From JBCCXL01 sp039191605 (GTDB lineage: Bacteria; Acidobacteriota; Thermoanaerobaculia; Multivoradales; JAHZIX01): a DNA stretch of 64,000 nucleotides. Within the stretch, counting starts at the first letter, position 1; the number at the start of each line of letters is the position of its first letter. The DNA lies in NCBI GenBank assembly GCA_039191605.1, contig JBCCXL010000017.1:1-64000 (forward strand), in the 5' to 3' direction. Shown here in pieces: positions 52,383 through 62,157 of this stretch. The notes below the pieces were generated by a model that saw only the letters and a list, made by a program, of their open reading frames with translations, had not been told where the DNA came from and did not search any database. Position numbers and translations under genes: made by a program.

Positions 52383-54683
52383 TCAGCTGGGGGGGAGGAC
52401 GGGCTTCAGGGTCTCGCCGTCATCTTGCAGCAGCAGGAGGTGGAAGCCGCGGCGGGAGCTCATGCGCACGAAGCCCTCGTAGCCGGTGAAGGTCTCCTCG
52501 AAGAACCAGCCGCCTTCCTGTTTGGCGGTGATCTCCTTGTAGGCCTGCAGCACCTCCGGCGAGAAGTCCGGAGCGATGAGCAGGGCGCCGCCGATGTCGC
52601 CGGTTTTGACCCGGGCGGTCTTGGCGCGGACCACTTTGTCGCAGAAGTCCTGCAGTCCCTGCGGATCCAGGTAGCCGCAATAGTCCGCCACGTGGAGCAC
52701 CTTGCCCTTCTCGTCGAAGGTCACCAGATCGAAGGAGTCGGAGCGGGCGTCGTCGGTGGGGTGCGGCAGGGTGTGATGCAGCAGCGCGCGACGAACCAGG
52801 AAGATCCAGGCGACGAGATATTTCCAGCTGCGATCCTTGTCCCTCTCGTGGAAGTAGGACGGTAGCTCCTTCAGCAGGTAGTCGAGGAATCGGTAGACCG
52901 GATCCGTCGGCAGCAGGCCGGAGCGCATCGCCGCGGTGAGGCCTTCGCCGAGGTGGGGGGTGATGCGGAAAGAGAGCACCCGCTGAATGCCGCCGGTCTG
53001 CTTGAGCAGGGCGAGCACCTTGGAGGTGGTCGACGCGGTGGCCCCGAGGTCGGTGTTGCCGGAGAGGCTCACCGGCTCGACTTCCAGCTCCACGTCCTCG
53101 AGGCGCTGGCGCAGGGAGATGAGCAGAGGCTGGGTGTGACGCTCCTCGACCCAGGCGCGAACGGCGACGTCGGAGACCCACTCCTGCCAGGGCTGATCGA
53201 GGGCCACGTCGCTCCAATCTCCGGCGTAGAGGGTGAGCACGATTCGGCCGCGATCGAAGAGCAGGTAGCCGCAGCCCTCGCCGCGGCGCAGCCGCATCTG
53301 CCCCGAGAAGCTCTCGTTGGCCAGCTTGTCCGCCAGCGCCGGAAGATGGGTGTAGGAAGAATCGAGATCCGCATGACGAGCAGGGCCAGGGCTCAGGAGC
53401 GACGCCAGGTTCTGCATTACCCCGGTGGGGATGGAGTCCGGCAGCGGGTGCAGAACGGGCTCGGAGATCTGCGAGAGACGGGCGGTGGCGGCGTTGCCGG
53501 TGAGGCTGGGATCGGTGGTGTCCACCGCGCCGATGATCAGGCCTCCCTCCACCAGCAGGCAGACGGAATCGACGAAGGCGGCCCCGGCGTAATAGGGAGC
53601 GTTGAGGGGCTGTTCCTGAAGTCTCTGCAGCAGCTGATCGGTGGATTGGCGATCGAGGCGCCGCTCCGGCCAGTTCTTGACGATCTCCAGCACCATGGCG
53701 CCGCGGTCCCCCGGCAGGTTGAGCACCATCGGGGTGGTCTTGGTGAGATCCGTTTGATCCGTGGTGACCGTTCCGCCCCCCGCCGGAGGCAGGGTCTCGA
53801 GGCGCAGGGTCTGGCCGGGGCCGGTGCTGGCATCGCACAGCGGGCGCAGGGCGTCGGCCATCTCCCGGGCGTTCTCGTAGCGCTCCTTGCGGTCTTTCTT
53901 CAGCGCCCGGTGGAGCACTGCCTGCAGTGCGGCAGGCACGTCCGGCAGGTGATCCTCCAGCGGTCTCGCCGGCTCCCGCAGGATGGCGTTGGCGACCTCC
54001 ATGAAGCTCTTGCCGTCGAAGGGGTAATGACCGGTGAGCACGTGGAAGAGCAGCACGCCGCTGGCGAAGAGGTCCGAGCGACCGTCGATATCTTCTGCCC
54101 GCAGCTGCTCCGGGCTGGCGAATTTAGGCGTCGCCAACACCAGGCCCGCCTGGGTCTGCACCAGATCCGAGCCCTGCACGTGGGCAATTCCGAAATCGGT
54201 GACCTTGAGTCGGCCCTCGCCGACGATCATCAGATTGGAGGGCTTGATGTCGCGGTGGATTACGCCGCTGCGGTGGGCGAGATCCAGCGCCTCGAGAAGG
54301 TCCACGATCACTCGGCAGGCGCGGGGAATGTCCAGCGGTCCGCGCTTCTCGAGGATCTCCTCCAAAGTAAGTCCATCGAGCCATTCCATGGCGATGTAGG
54401 GAACGCCGTCCTCTTCGCCGATGCCATAGATAGTGGCGACGCCGGGGTGAGCGAGGGCCGCGGCGGCTCTCGCCTCCTGGAGAAATCGCTTGCGCGCCTC
54501 CTCCGCCACTTTCGGCTGCTGGCTTTCGAGCAGGTGGGGGCGCAGGGCCTTGATCGCCACTCGGCGCTTGAGCAGAGGCTCCTCAGCGCGGAAGACGAGG
54601 CCCATGGCTCCTTCGCCGATCTGGGCATCGATGCGGTAGGGGAAGGTGCGGGTCGGGGTCTTGGGGGGCGGAAATTGCGTCAT
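52383..54683 (-). CDS. Soluble Ser/Thr protein kinase with unusual C-terminal half
   Basis: The protein has 766 residues. Hanks-type kinase, residues ~15-285: glycine loop GEGAMG at 23-28, Lys45 in VAIKAL, HRDIKPSN with Asp145, DFG at 163-165, SPEQ. All catalytic residues are present. No transmembrane segment follows, so the kinase is cytoplasmic. Residues ~300-500 contain LANESFSGQMRLRRGEGCGYLLFDRGRIVLTLYAGD, which resembles DUF4388-type domains. The last ~250 residues (SFRITPHLGEGLTAAMRSG ... GDIGGALLIAPDFSPEVLQAYKEIT) match no family I know. It is convergent with the SPFH operon and divergent from the DUF2339 gene. Targets are unknown. Confidence 0.88.
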   Translation of the reverse strand: MTQFPPPKTPTRTFPYRIDAQIGEGAMGLVFRAEEPLLKRRVAIKALRPHLLESQQPKVAEEARKRFLQEARAAAALAHPGVATIYGIGEEDGVPYIAMEWLDGLTLEEILEKRGPLDIPRACRVIVDLLEALDLAHRSGVIHRDIKPSNLMIVGEGRLKVTDFGIAHVQGSDLVQTQAGLVLATPKFASPEQLRAEDIDGRSDLFASGVLLFHVLTGHYPFDGKSFMEVANAILREPARPLEDHLPDVPAALQAVLHRALKKDRKERYENAREMADALRPLCDASTGPGQTLRLETLPPAGGGTVTTDQTDLTKTTPMVLNLPGDRGAMVLEIVKNWPERRLDRQSTDQLLQRLQEQPLNAPYYAGAAFVDSVCLLVEGGLIIGAVDTTDPSLTGNAATARLSQISEPVLHPLPDSIPTGVMQNLASLLSPGPARHADLDSSYTHLPALADKLANESFSGQMRLRRGEGCGYLLFDRGRIVLTLYAGDWSDVALDQPWQEWVSDVAVRAWVEERHTQPLLISLRQRLEDVELEVEPVSLSGNTDLGATASTTSKVLALLKQTGGIQRVLSFRITPHLGEGLTAAMRSGLLPTDPVYRFLDYLLKELPSYFHERDKDRSWKYLVAWIFLVRRALLHHTLPHPTDDARSDSFDLVTFDEKGKVLHVADYCGYLDPQGLQDFCDKVVRAKTARVKTGDIGGALLIAPDFSPEVLQAYKEITAKQEGGWFFEETFTGYEGFVRMSSRRGFHLLLLQDDGETLKPVLPPS

Positions 54684-55059
54684 CGCTTGGAGCTTACGGA
54701 GGTAAGGGGCGGTCGGATCACCCGGAGCAGAAAGCTCGTGGGGGAATCGTGGCCGAGAAAATGGGCAAAGAGGGCCGCTGCCGCGGTGGCGGGAAGCTCG
54801 GCGCTTCCATCGCCAGACCGAGGTCAGGGGCCAGTAGTTTACCGAATGCGATGCAACGGCGCTCGTTATGAATCCATCAACGCTGCAACGATCTCTCCCT
54901 TGGCGTCGCCAAGGGGCTGTTTGGAGGCGGTCAGGACAGGTTCGTTAGGACAGGCAGTCAGGGCAGAGGCGTTTGAGACATGAGGCGGAGGGCGGGGTTT
55001 AGGCGCGGTCGAAGGGGTGCGTAGGTCTTCGGGGTGTCCGCTGCGATAGTCTTGACGAT
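54684..55059. promoter_or_regulatory. Divergent promoter region, kinase / DUF2339 gene
   Basis: This 376-bp region lies between divergent genes. It must hold both promoters, but I see no convincing hexamers and no coding sequence. Confidence 0.4.
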
Positions 55060-58000
55060 GTGGCGACAATCCCGGGACCCTCAGCGGATCCGTCCTCAGC
55101 GGTGGAAGAGCTCGATCCTGAAGATCGAGGCGAGGAGAGGAGTGCGTCCACAGAGGCGGAGGATGCCGGCTGGCGCCGGGTTAGCGCGCAGCTAGAGGCG
55201 GTCATCGATCAGCTCGATGGTCTGCGCGGAGAGGTCTCCACCCTGCGGCGCAGGCTCGACGTGCTGGAGGAGCAGAGAGAGGCGCAAGGAGCGGCGGACT
55301 CTGCCCTCGAAGGTGTTGCGGCCCAGGGCTCCGCCACGGTTGTCTCGACGGGCGAACCTTCGGCCGATGGCGATTCCCTGGCGACGGTGACCAACGAGGC
55401 GGCCAGCCTTGAGACCGTCGGCATTGATACGGCCAGTGCGGAGAGGACCAGCGCTGATTTAACCGGTGCTGATTTAGCCAGTCTTGGGGCAGCCGATGCG
55501 GAGACCGTCAACGGCGAGACCTCGAGCCCCGACGGAGCCGTAGAGGACGGGCAGCAGGAAGGGAAACCCTCCAAGGGACGGATGGCGGAAGCGGTGGCCG
55601 CGGCGCGAAAACGCGTGGTGGCGGCGGCGCCGTCGCCGCCGCCGGAGCGGGCCCAGGCGCTGGAGACCACCATCGGCGCGGTGTGGTTCAGTCGAGTCGG
55701 CCTGGCGCTGTTGATGGTCTTCTTCGCTCTCTTTGCGCGCTGGGTGGTGCCGGCTCTCTCGCCGGCCCTACGGGTCACCGCCAGCTACCTGGCGGCGGTG
55801 CTGCTGGGCTTTGTCGGCCTGCGTCTCTCGCAGCGCCTTCCGACCTTCGGTCGCTCGGTAGTAGCGGGGGGGCTGGCGGTGGCCTTCTTCACCTCCTTCG
55901 CCGCTCATTTCGTTCCCCCCATGGCCTGTCTGCCGCTGGTGGCCTCACTGCTCTTGATGGCGGCCTTCGTGGTCGCTCTCTTGATCTGCGCGGAGCAATG
56001 GGACGCCCCGGGGATCGCAGGCCTGGCGCTCACTTTGGGCTACGTCGCCGCCTTTGTCGCCAGCTACGACGCCGAGATCTTTTCCATGGCGGCCATCGTC
56101 TTCCTCGCCGCCGCGGCGGTGGGGTTGGTGGTGCGCCACGACTGGCTTCCCCTGGGCTTCTACTCGGTTCTCGCTACCTTCAGCTTCAACCTGCTGACCT
56201 GGTTGGCGAACCCCGCCTTGGCGGCGAACGAGGACCGCTTCGCCCTCAATCTCGCCGCCCTGACGGCGTATTACCTGCTCTACGTCTCCGTCGATCTGGT
56301 GTTCCATCATCGCCTGGCGCGGCGCGGGATCGCCGCCTTCCCGCAGCGAGATCGGGTCGCCGGGCGCTGCATCGGAGCGACGGCGGTGGCCGCCTTCGGC
56401 GTGCAGGGGGTGCTGCTCTTCCACTCCATCCCCAGCCATTGGCAGCAGGTTCACCTCTTCCTCGCCGCCGCGGCCCTCTTCCAGCTGGTGCTCACGGTCG
56501 TTCACCGCATCTTCGACGGTGGGGAGCGCATGCTGCACCTCACTTCGGCGGTGACCTTCGTCACCCTCGCGCTCTTCGCTTCGGTGGGGGGGCTGGCCCT
56601 CAACATGGCGCTGGCGGCGGAGGCGCTGCTGCTGCTGGTCCTCGGCAGGACCACCGGAAATTGGTTCCTGCGGCCTTTGTCCCAGAGCGTCTTGGTGGTG
56701 AATTTCTTCCACTTCTGGTTCTCCGAGGCGCGGGAGGTCAACAGCTGGCCCCTCTTCCTCGGGGCGGTGGTGATGGCCTCGGTGTACTTCGTCAAATCCC
56801 ACCACAACGACACCTGGGCGCCGGTGCCGGACGAGGCGCGCTTTTCGCCGGTGGGGGGCTTCTCCCGCTGGTGGCGCAAGGCCTACGGCCGCGCCAGCAC
56901 GCCCATCGCCTATTGGCAGACCCTCTCCGGCGCGGCGCTGATCTCCTATCAATGTGACCTCTTTCTGGCCGCTCCCTACAACGCGCTGATGTTGGTGGGG
57001 CTGGCGGCCATTACCTTCGCCGCCGGGATCGCATTTCATAGCGCGCCGATTCTGCAGGGCGTGGCGCTGATGCAGATCTCCGCCGCCATTCTGCTCCTGC
57101 GCCAGCTCATCGAGGCGCCGGCCCGATGGCCTTCGTGGACCCGGGAAGTGAACCAGGGGGTGGTACTGGCCCTCGCCCTCCTCGCCCTGGCGGCGGTTTG
57201 GGTCGCCCGGCATCGCCATCGCCGCACCTATATGCGCTTCGCCAGCGCGGCCTTGCTGGCCACCGGCCTCGGGGCCTTGGGGGCCGGGCTGACCCCCGCG
57301 GTGGCGAGCCACCGCCTTCTGGCCCTCGGCCTGCCGGCGGTGGTGGCGGTGGTGATGTGGATCTCCATCGAGATCTGGCCTTCGGCGCCGCGGCCGGTGG
57401 CGGAGCTGTCCCGCCGCCTGGCTCGCTTCTATCGCGGCACCCGCCGCCGCCGCGCCGTATTTGCCGCCTTTGCGGCGACCGCACCCTTCGCTTCGGCGGG
57501 AGCGGTGCTGGAGCCCTTCTCCGCCCTCGCCTGGCTCTCCCTCTGGGGACTTGCCCTCGCCGCTGCGGCGCTGGTTCGCGGCAGCGCCTATCTGCTGCTC
57601 GGCGTGCTGATTCATCAGCTGGTCTCCGGGGCCCTGGTGATCTTCCACCTCTCCACCGGATCCGCCGCCCACAACCTGCTGAAGTGGTGGGTGGTGACGG
57701 CGATGGTGGTGGTGGCGGCGGCCCTCTTCCATCGTGCCGGAGCGGTGCGTCGGGCCTCCTTCGGGGTGGTGGGCTTCGTGGTCTTCTTCGAGAGCCTGCT
57801 GATCCTCGCCATCACCGCCGTGGCTCCGGAGCAGCGATTCGACCCGGTGTGGATCTGGGCGCTGCCGCTGGCGGGGCTGTGGTGGGTGATCGAAGCGCTG
57901 CGGGCCTGCCCGGTGCGCTGTCCGGTGACCACCAGCTCCTGGCAGGACCGCTGGGGGAGCCGCTGGCTGCCCCGCTGGTGCCACCCCGGCGCCGGGGTGG

Positions 58001-59556
58001 GATCGATCCTCACCGCGGCGGTGCTGGGCTGCATCCTGGGCCGTGCTCTGCCCACCGCCGCCGAGGCTCTGGGAGCGATGGCGCTGGCGGCTCTGCTGCT
58101 GCTGGCGGCGACGGTATTGCGCAGCAGCCCCTACCTGATGGCCGGTCTGCTGACTCTCCTCGGGCTGATGCTGGGGCACCGCACCCTTTACCTCGGCGAC
58201 CTCAGCGGCGGCACTCTGCTGGAATGGACCACGGTGTCGACGCCGGTGCTGGCCGCCGCCGCTCTGCTCTGGGCGGCGCCGCGGTGGCGCCGGGGGTCCT
58301 TCTTCTGGGGCGGCCTGGTGGCCCTCACCCTCGGCCTGGTGGCCCTCGCTCAGCTGATCTTCGAGGCGCCCACCGGGGGAGCGCCGCGCTGGCTGTGGGG
58401 CCTGAGCTTCGCCGCCTGCTGGCTGGCTTTGGAGCAGCTGCAGCGGGGCGTGGTGGCGGCTTCGGAGGGCGCCACGGCGGACTGGCGGGACGAGCTGGAT
58501 CTTCGCCGGCTGCTGCAATGTGGCCGCGGACTGGCGGTGGCGCTGTCGGCGGTGACGGCCCTGCTGCTGGTGGCGATGACCTGGCGTCAGGTGCCGGATC
58601 CCATCGTGATGGTCTCGGTGGTGCTGGCCTACGCGATCTTCTTTGTCGCTTTGACCGCGTGGTGGAAGAGCCCGCCCCTGGCGGCGGCCTTCGCGGTGTG
58701 CTTGCTGGTAGTCCATCCGCTGATTTACTGGCGGGTGGGTGCACGGGATGCGGCGGGGGAATCGCCGCTGCTGGCGGCGGCGGTGCTGGTGGTGACGCTG
58801 GTGGCGGGGGCGGCGGTGGAGGCGATCTTCCGCGCCCAGGAGGTCGCCGGTCAGCGGCGTCCCGCCTGGTGGGGGGCTTGGTATCCCTACGCCTCTGGCT
58901 TTGCTCTTTCCGCCTTGGTGCTGGCGGCGATGGGGGAGGAATTCTTCGGCGCGCCGGCCTACGCAACCCCTCTTCAGCTGGTGCCGGCGGTCCTCGCCCT
59001 GGCGGCGGCCCTACGCTTCGAGCTGCGATGGCTGGCGCGGGCTAGTCTGCTCTACGCAGCGCTGATGGTCCTCGCCCAAGCGGTGCTGGCGGCGTGGCTG
59101 CCGGCGTGGCGGGCGGAGCTCGCCCATGCGACCTTGTTCACCCTCGCCCTGCTGGTGCTGATGGAGCGCCTGGTGGCTTGGGTGCCCGCGGAGCGACTCT
59201 CCGAGGGGCAGCGAGCCTTGGCCTTGACCTATCGCTGGGGTTTGGTAGCTGGGGGCGGAGTACTGGCGGCGTGGTGCTTCTCCTGGGCAGAGGAGGTCGG
59301 TGGCCTGTGGGCGACCGCCAGCTGGAGCCTGCTGGCCCTGTTGTGGATGGGGCTGGGCTTTGCCTGGCGCAGCGTAGAGTACCGGCGGGTGGCGCTGGTT
59401 CTCTTCTTCGCCGCGATCCTTCGCCTCTTCTTCCTCGATGTCCCGAGGCTGGATCTGATTTACAGCATGATGGCCTTTCTCTGCCTGGGAGTGACCATGG
59501 TTCTCGCTTCGTACCTCTACAACCGCTACCGAGAAGAGATCGGACGATGGTTATGA
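55060..59556 (+). CDS. Giant DUF2339 multi-spanning membrane protein
   Basis: The protein has 1498 residues with a GTG start. Residues 30-75 form a coiled coil (QLEAVIDQLDGLRGEVSTLRRRLDVLEEQ). An Ala/Glu/Asp-rich linker with pentapeptide-like TSADLTGADL follows. From residue ~205 to the end there are more than 30 hydrophobic helices, starting WFSRVGLALLMVFFALFARW, the usual DUF2339 opening. A closing PRLDLIYSMMAFLCLGVTMVLASYLYNRYRE matches the family C-terminus. It is probably an inner-membrane protein, and no biochemical role is known. Its stop overlaps the M23 peptidase ATG by 4 bp, so they are translated together. Confidence 0.9.
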   Translation: MATIPGPSADPSSAVEELDPEDRGEERSASTEAEDAGWRRVSAQLEAVIDQLDGLRGEVSTLRRRLDVLEEQREAQGAADSALEGVAAQGSATVVSTGEPSADGDSLATVTNEAASLETVGIDTASAERTSADLTGADLASLGAADAETVNGETSSPDGAVEDGQQEGKPSKGRMAEAVAAARKRVVAAAPSPPPERAQALETTIGAVWFSRVGLALLMVFFALFARWVVPALSPALRVTASYLAAVLLGFVGLRLSQRLPTFGRSVVAGGLAVAFFTSFAAHFVPPMACLPLVASLLLMAAFVVALLICAEQWDAPGIAGLALTLGYVAAFVASYDAEIFSMAAIVFLAAAAVGLVVRHDWLPLGFYSVLATFSFNLLTWLANPALAANEDRFALNLAALTAYYLLYVSVDLVFHHRLARRGIAAFPQRDRVAGRCIGATAVAAFGVQGVLLFHSIPSHWQQVHLFLAAAALFQLVLTVVHRIFDGGERMLHLTSAVTFVTLALFASVGGLALNMALAAEALLLLVLGRTTGNWFLRPLSQSVLVVNFFHFWFSEAREVNSWPLFLGAVVMASVYFVKSHHNDTWAPVPDEARFSPVGGFSRWWRKAYGRASTPIAYWQTLSGAALISYQCDLFLAAPYNALMLVGLAAITFAAGIAFHSAPILQGVALMQISAAILLLRQLIEAPARWPSWTREVNQGVVLALALLALAAVWVARHRHRRTYMRFASAALLATGLGALGAGLTPAVASHRLLALGLPAVVAVVMWISIEIWPSAPRPVAELSRRLARFYRGTRRRRAVFAAFAATAPFASAGAVLEPFSALAWLSLWGLALAAAALVRGSAYLLLGVLIHQLVSGALVIFHLSTGSAAHNLLKWWVVTAMVVVAAALFHRAGAVRRASFGVVGFVVFFESLLILAITAVAPEQRFDPVWIWALPLAGLWWVIEALRACPVRCPVTTSSWQDRWGSRWLPRWCHPGAGVGSILTAAVLGCILGRALPTAAEALGAMALAALLLLAATVLRSSPYLMAGLLTLLGLMLGHRTLYLGDLSGGTLLEWTTVSTPVLAAAALLWAAPRWRRGSFFWGGLVALTLGLVALAQLIFEAPTGGAPRWLWGLSFAACWLALEQLQRGVVAASEGATADWRDELDLRRLLQCGRGLAVALSAVTALLLVAMTWRQVPDPIVMVSVVLAYAIFFVALTAWWKSPPLAAAFAVCLLVVHPLIYWRVGARDAAGESPLLAAAVLVVTLVAGAAVEAIFRAQEVAGQRRPAWWGAWYPYASGFALSALVLAAMGEEFFGAPAYATPLQLVPAVLALAAALRFELRWLARASLLYAALMVLAQAVLAAWLPAWRAELAHATLFTLALLVLMERLVAWVPAERLSEGQRALALTYRWGLVAGGGVLAAWCFSWAEEVGGLWATASWSLLALLWMGLGFAWRSVEYRRVALVLFFAAILRLFFLDVPRLDLIYSMMAFLCLGVTMVLASYLYNRYREEIGRWL

Positions 59557-60413
59557 GCACAGCAAGGCTAGTGATTCTTGGACCGCTCCTCTTCGCAGGC
59601 GTCGCTCTCGCGCTGCCGGTGGAGCAAGCTCTCGCGGCGTCGGCTGCGTCGTCGTCGGTGGAGGAGGCCGGGCTGCAGCCGGGGTCGGTGGTGCGCTGGC
59701 CCGGCGCCGCTACCGCCTGCGCTATCGACGGTCAGGCTGTGGAGCCGGTGGCGGGGGAATGTCTCTTTCCGGTGGATCTACTGGCTACCGGCTCGGTGAC
59801 CCTGGAGCGCACGGTGGCGGGGAAGCGGCAGCGCACCACCGCCACCATTGGCGACTACCCCTATCCGCAGCAGCATATTCAGCTCAAGGACACCTCGAGG
59901 GTGAACCTTTCCCCCGCCAACCAGCAGCGCGCGGCGCGGGAGCGCCAGCGTATCGATGTGCTCTGGGATCGCCCCGCCGAGAGGCGATTCCGCCTTCCCC
60001 TGGCGGCGCCCCTGGACCCCTTGCCGGAAGGTGGCCGCTTCGGGTCCCGGCGGGTGTTCAACGGGGAGCCCCGAAATCCCCATACCGGATCCGATTACGC
60101 GGTGCCGGCGGGAACCCCGGTGCTCTCCGTCGCGGCGGGAAGGGTGATGCTGGCGGAGGAGCATTTCTTCGCCGGCAACAGCGTGTTCATCGACCATGGG
60201 GACCAGCTGGTGAGCATGTACTTCCACCTTCGAGACCTCGAGGTCGAGGCCGGTGACGAGGTGGAGCGAGGCCAGCTGGTGGGTACCGTGGGGTCCACCG
60301 GGCGGTCGACGGGGCCCCATCTGCACCTCGGGCTGCGGTGGAAGAACCGCCGGGTGGATCCGGCGGTGATGATGACGCCCCCGGCGGAGCTCACGACCCT
60401 AGCGCAGCCCTGA
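59553..60413 (+). CDS. M23 family metallopeptidase
   Basis: The ATG at 59553 overlaps the DUF2339 stop (ATGA), giving 286 residues; a second ATG lies 6 bp earlier. A signal peptide (LVILGPLLFAGVALALPVEQALA) is followed by ~145 residues of beta-rich lead-in. The LytM/M23 domain keeps all zinc ligands: NPHTGSDYAVP with His177 and Asp181, MYFHL with His225, and GPHLHLGLRW with His256 and His258. It should cleave peptidoglycan cross-bridges or act in the periplasm on cell-wall peptides. Confidence 0.93.
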   Translation: MSTARLVILGPLLFAGVALALPVEQALAASAASSSVEEAGLQPGSVVRWPGAATACAIDGQAVEPVAGECLFPVDLLATGSVTLERTVAGKRQRTTATIGDYPYPQQHIQLKDTSRVNLSPANQQRAARERQRIDVLWDRPAERRFRLPLAAPLDPLPEGGRFGSRRVFNGEPRNPHTGSDYAVPAGTPVLSVAAGRVMLAEEHFFAGNSVFIDHGDQLVSMYFHLRDLEVEAGDEVERGQLVGTVGSTGRSTGPHLHLGLRWKNRRVDPAVMMTPPAELTTLAQP

Positions 60414-60606
60414 GGCATCGCTCAGAGACTTAGCGCCAGAGATCCAGCACCAGAGACGTCGCGCAGCCCGGAGGGCATCGCGGAACCTGCTGCTGCCCAG
60501 GTTCTGCTCACCCCAGGCTCAGCCGCCTAGACTCAGCCGTGTGGGCTGCTGTTCCTGAGCGATTATTTTTCTTCGGCGAGCTTCTGCGAGAAGCCGGCGC
60601 GGGGGA

Positions 60607-61101
60607 TCAATTCCCGCCGGGCGGTCGGGCGGTGCGGAACTCCAGGCTGGTGCCGGCGGCGATCTCCTCGACCTCCACCACCCGCATCGGGGTGTCCGAG
60701 TCCCAGTCCACCTCCAGCTGAATCTGCACCTTGTCGCCGATCTCGATACCCTCGAGCTGCTCGTCATCGCTCACCGGGAAGGGCATGGTCATGGAGTCCA
60801 TGCCGCTGACCTCACCCTGCCAGTTGACGAAGTCGTCGATGGCCTCATGGTGGATCATCAGCTCCGAGGCGGGGTTTTCCTCATCGGGAACCTGACGCAC
60901 CTCGCCCCGCACCTCGTAGCGCTGCACGTCGTCATCTCCCGCCGCGCCGTGAGAGCTCGAGGAGTCCGCGCAGCCGGGGGCGAGGAGAAGGGGGAGGAGG
61001 GCGAGGGAGAGGAGGCCGCGAAAGATGAGGGAGCGCCAGCGAGTTGCAGCCGTCTGAATCAAAGCGGCAGAGGAGAAGCAGGACCGGGCTGAATGATGCA
61101 T
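60607..61101 (-). CDS. CusF-like copper-binding lipoprotein
   Basis: The ATG at 61101 gives 164 residues with a lipobox (LLLAPGC, Cys44). The mature part follows the CusF/SCO-associated copper-binding fold: YEVRGEVRQV, LMIHHEAIDDF with His84/His85, DSMTMPFPV, LEGIEIGDKVQIQLEVD. The MTM-type methionine motif is as in CusF, so Cu(I)/Ag(I) binding is likely. No Cus transporter or SCO gene is adjacent. The frame remains open far upstream, but that sequence looks non-coding. Confidence 0.8.
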   Translation of the reverse strand: MHHSARSCFSSAALIQTAATRWRSLIFRGLLSLALLPLLLAPGCADSSSSHGAAGDDDVQRYEVRGEVRQVPDEENPASELMIHHEAIDDFVNWQGEVSGMDSMTMPFPVSDDEQLEGIEIGDKVQIQLEVDWDSDTPMRVVEVEEIAAGTSLEFRTARPPGGN

Positions 61102-61242
61102 CTTGAGCTCCGACAGCGTCGTACAGATGGGTGAGGGGGAGCGATTGCCGAGAACCGGCGGAATCGAGCCCACATGGTAATCTGAGAGCCTGCGGCGTGC
61201 TATCAGAAAGACCAAAAAGACCACGACCGCAAGGAGACTCCC

Positions 61243-62157
61243 ATGACTTCGAAGTCGCGTTCGCCCTGGATGCTTCGCTCTCTCGGTTCTCTCACTGTCG
61301 GCGCCTTCACCCTCGGCTTGATCCTGTGCTGCGGGGTGCCGGCGGAGGGCTCTCCGGAAGCTGCTGCCGAGGGGGATGGAGAATGGCGCACGGCGTCGAT
61401 CTGGGACGACGGGCTCGCGGAATTCGCGGCCTATTCGGTGGACTGGTTCCACTACGGACGCTCTTATCCCGGGCGAGCCCTGTTGATCACCGTCAAGGAG
61501 CCCTGGGCTCCAGATCTGGAGGTCAAGGCCGACTACGCGCGGAAGGATGGCTTCGAGGTGCTGAAGCTGAATCACGTGCGCGACGTGGCGACGGGGATCT
61601 ACACCTATCACCAGATGGGTAGCCTCTTCTGGCGTCGCGACGACGGTGAGCTGCGCAAGGCGGCCTTCACCAGCTCGGAGGCCTGCGGCATCACCACCGC
61701 GGAGGTGCTCGGAGGCCAGCTGGAGACCCGCTCCTACTTCGATGGTCAGGGGAACCGCAAGCAATCGCTGCCGGAGGGAGCCCTGCTGCGGGATGGTCTC
61801 GCCGTCAGTCTGCGCTCTTACGTCGATGCGGAGTCGGGGGAGGGAACCCTGAGCGTCTTTCCCACCCTGCTGGCGGCGCGGCTGCCGTCGTTGGAAGGCT
61901 ACGAGGTCAAGCTCTCCCGCTCTCCTCGTCCGGGCTTCGAGACCGGCGCTGGGACCTTCGATGCGGTAGAGATCCGGCTCGAGGGAGCCTCGGGTACGGA
62001 TTCCTACATCTTCGACGCCGCGGTGCCCCACCCTCTGCTGGAGCTTCGGCAGGCGGACGGAACCACCTACCGTCTGGAGAAGATCGAGCGCCTGCCCTAT
62101 TGGCAGATGAGCGCGCCGGGAGCCGAGCACTGGCTACCGGAAGGGGTTCGACACTGA
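61243..62157 (+). CDS. Secreted protein of unknown function
   Basis: The protein has 304 residues, with AAGGAG before the ATG. The signal segment is LGSLTVGAFTLGLILCCGVPAEG. The mature protein is beta-rich: YSVDWFHYGRSYPGRALLITVKEPW, YARKDGFEVLKLNHVRDVATGIYTYHQMGSLFWRRDD, FTSSEACGITTAEV, LPYWQMSAP. I recognise no named family. It overlaps the lipid-kinase gene downstream, so they are likely co-expressed. Confidence 0.75.
   Translation: MTSKSRSPWMLRSLGSLTVGAFTLGLILCCGVPAEGSPEAAAEGDGEWRTASIWDDGLAEFAAYSVDWFHYGRSYPGRALLITVKEPWAPDLEVKADYARKDGFEVLKLNHVRDVATGIYTYHQMGSLFWRRDDGELRKAAFTSSEACGITTAEVLGGQLETRSYFDGQGNRKQSLPEGALLRDGLAVSLRSYVDAESGEGTLSVFPTLLAARLPSLEGYEVKLSRSPRPGFETGAGTFDAVEIRLEGASGTDSYIFDAAVPHPLLELRQADGTTYRLEKIERLPYWQMSAPGAEHWLPEGVRH

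Noticed and set aside
55945..58716. 923-codon minus-strand open frame opposite the DUF2339 gene
   Set aside because: His/Gln/Arg-rich low-complexity sequence without motifs, lying antisense to a clear membrane protein.
60607..62130. A 507-residue version of the CusF-like gene
   Set aside because: Only the last 164 codons carry a signal peptide, lipobox and domain; the rest runs antisense to the secreted-unknown gene.
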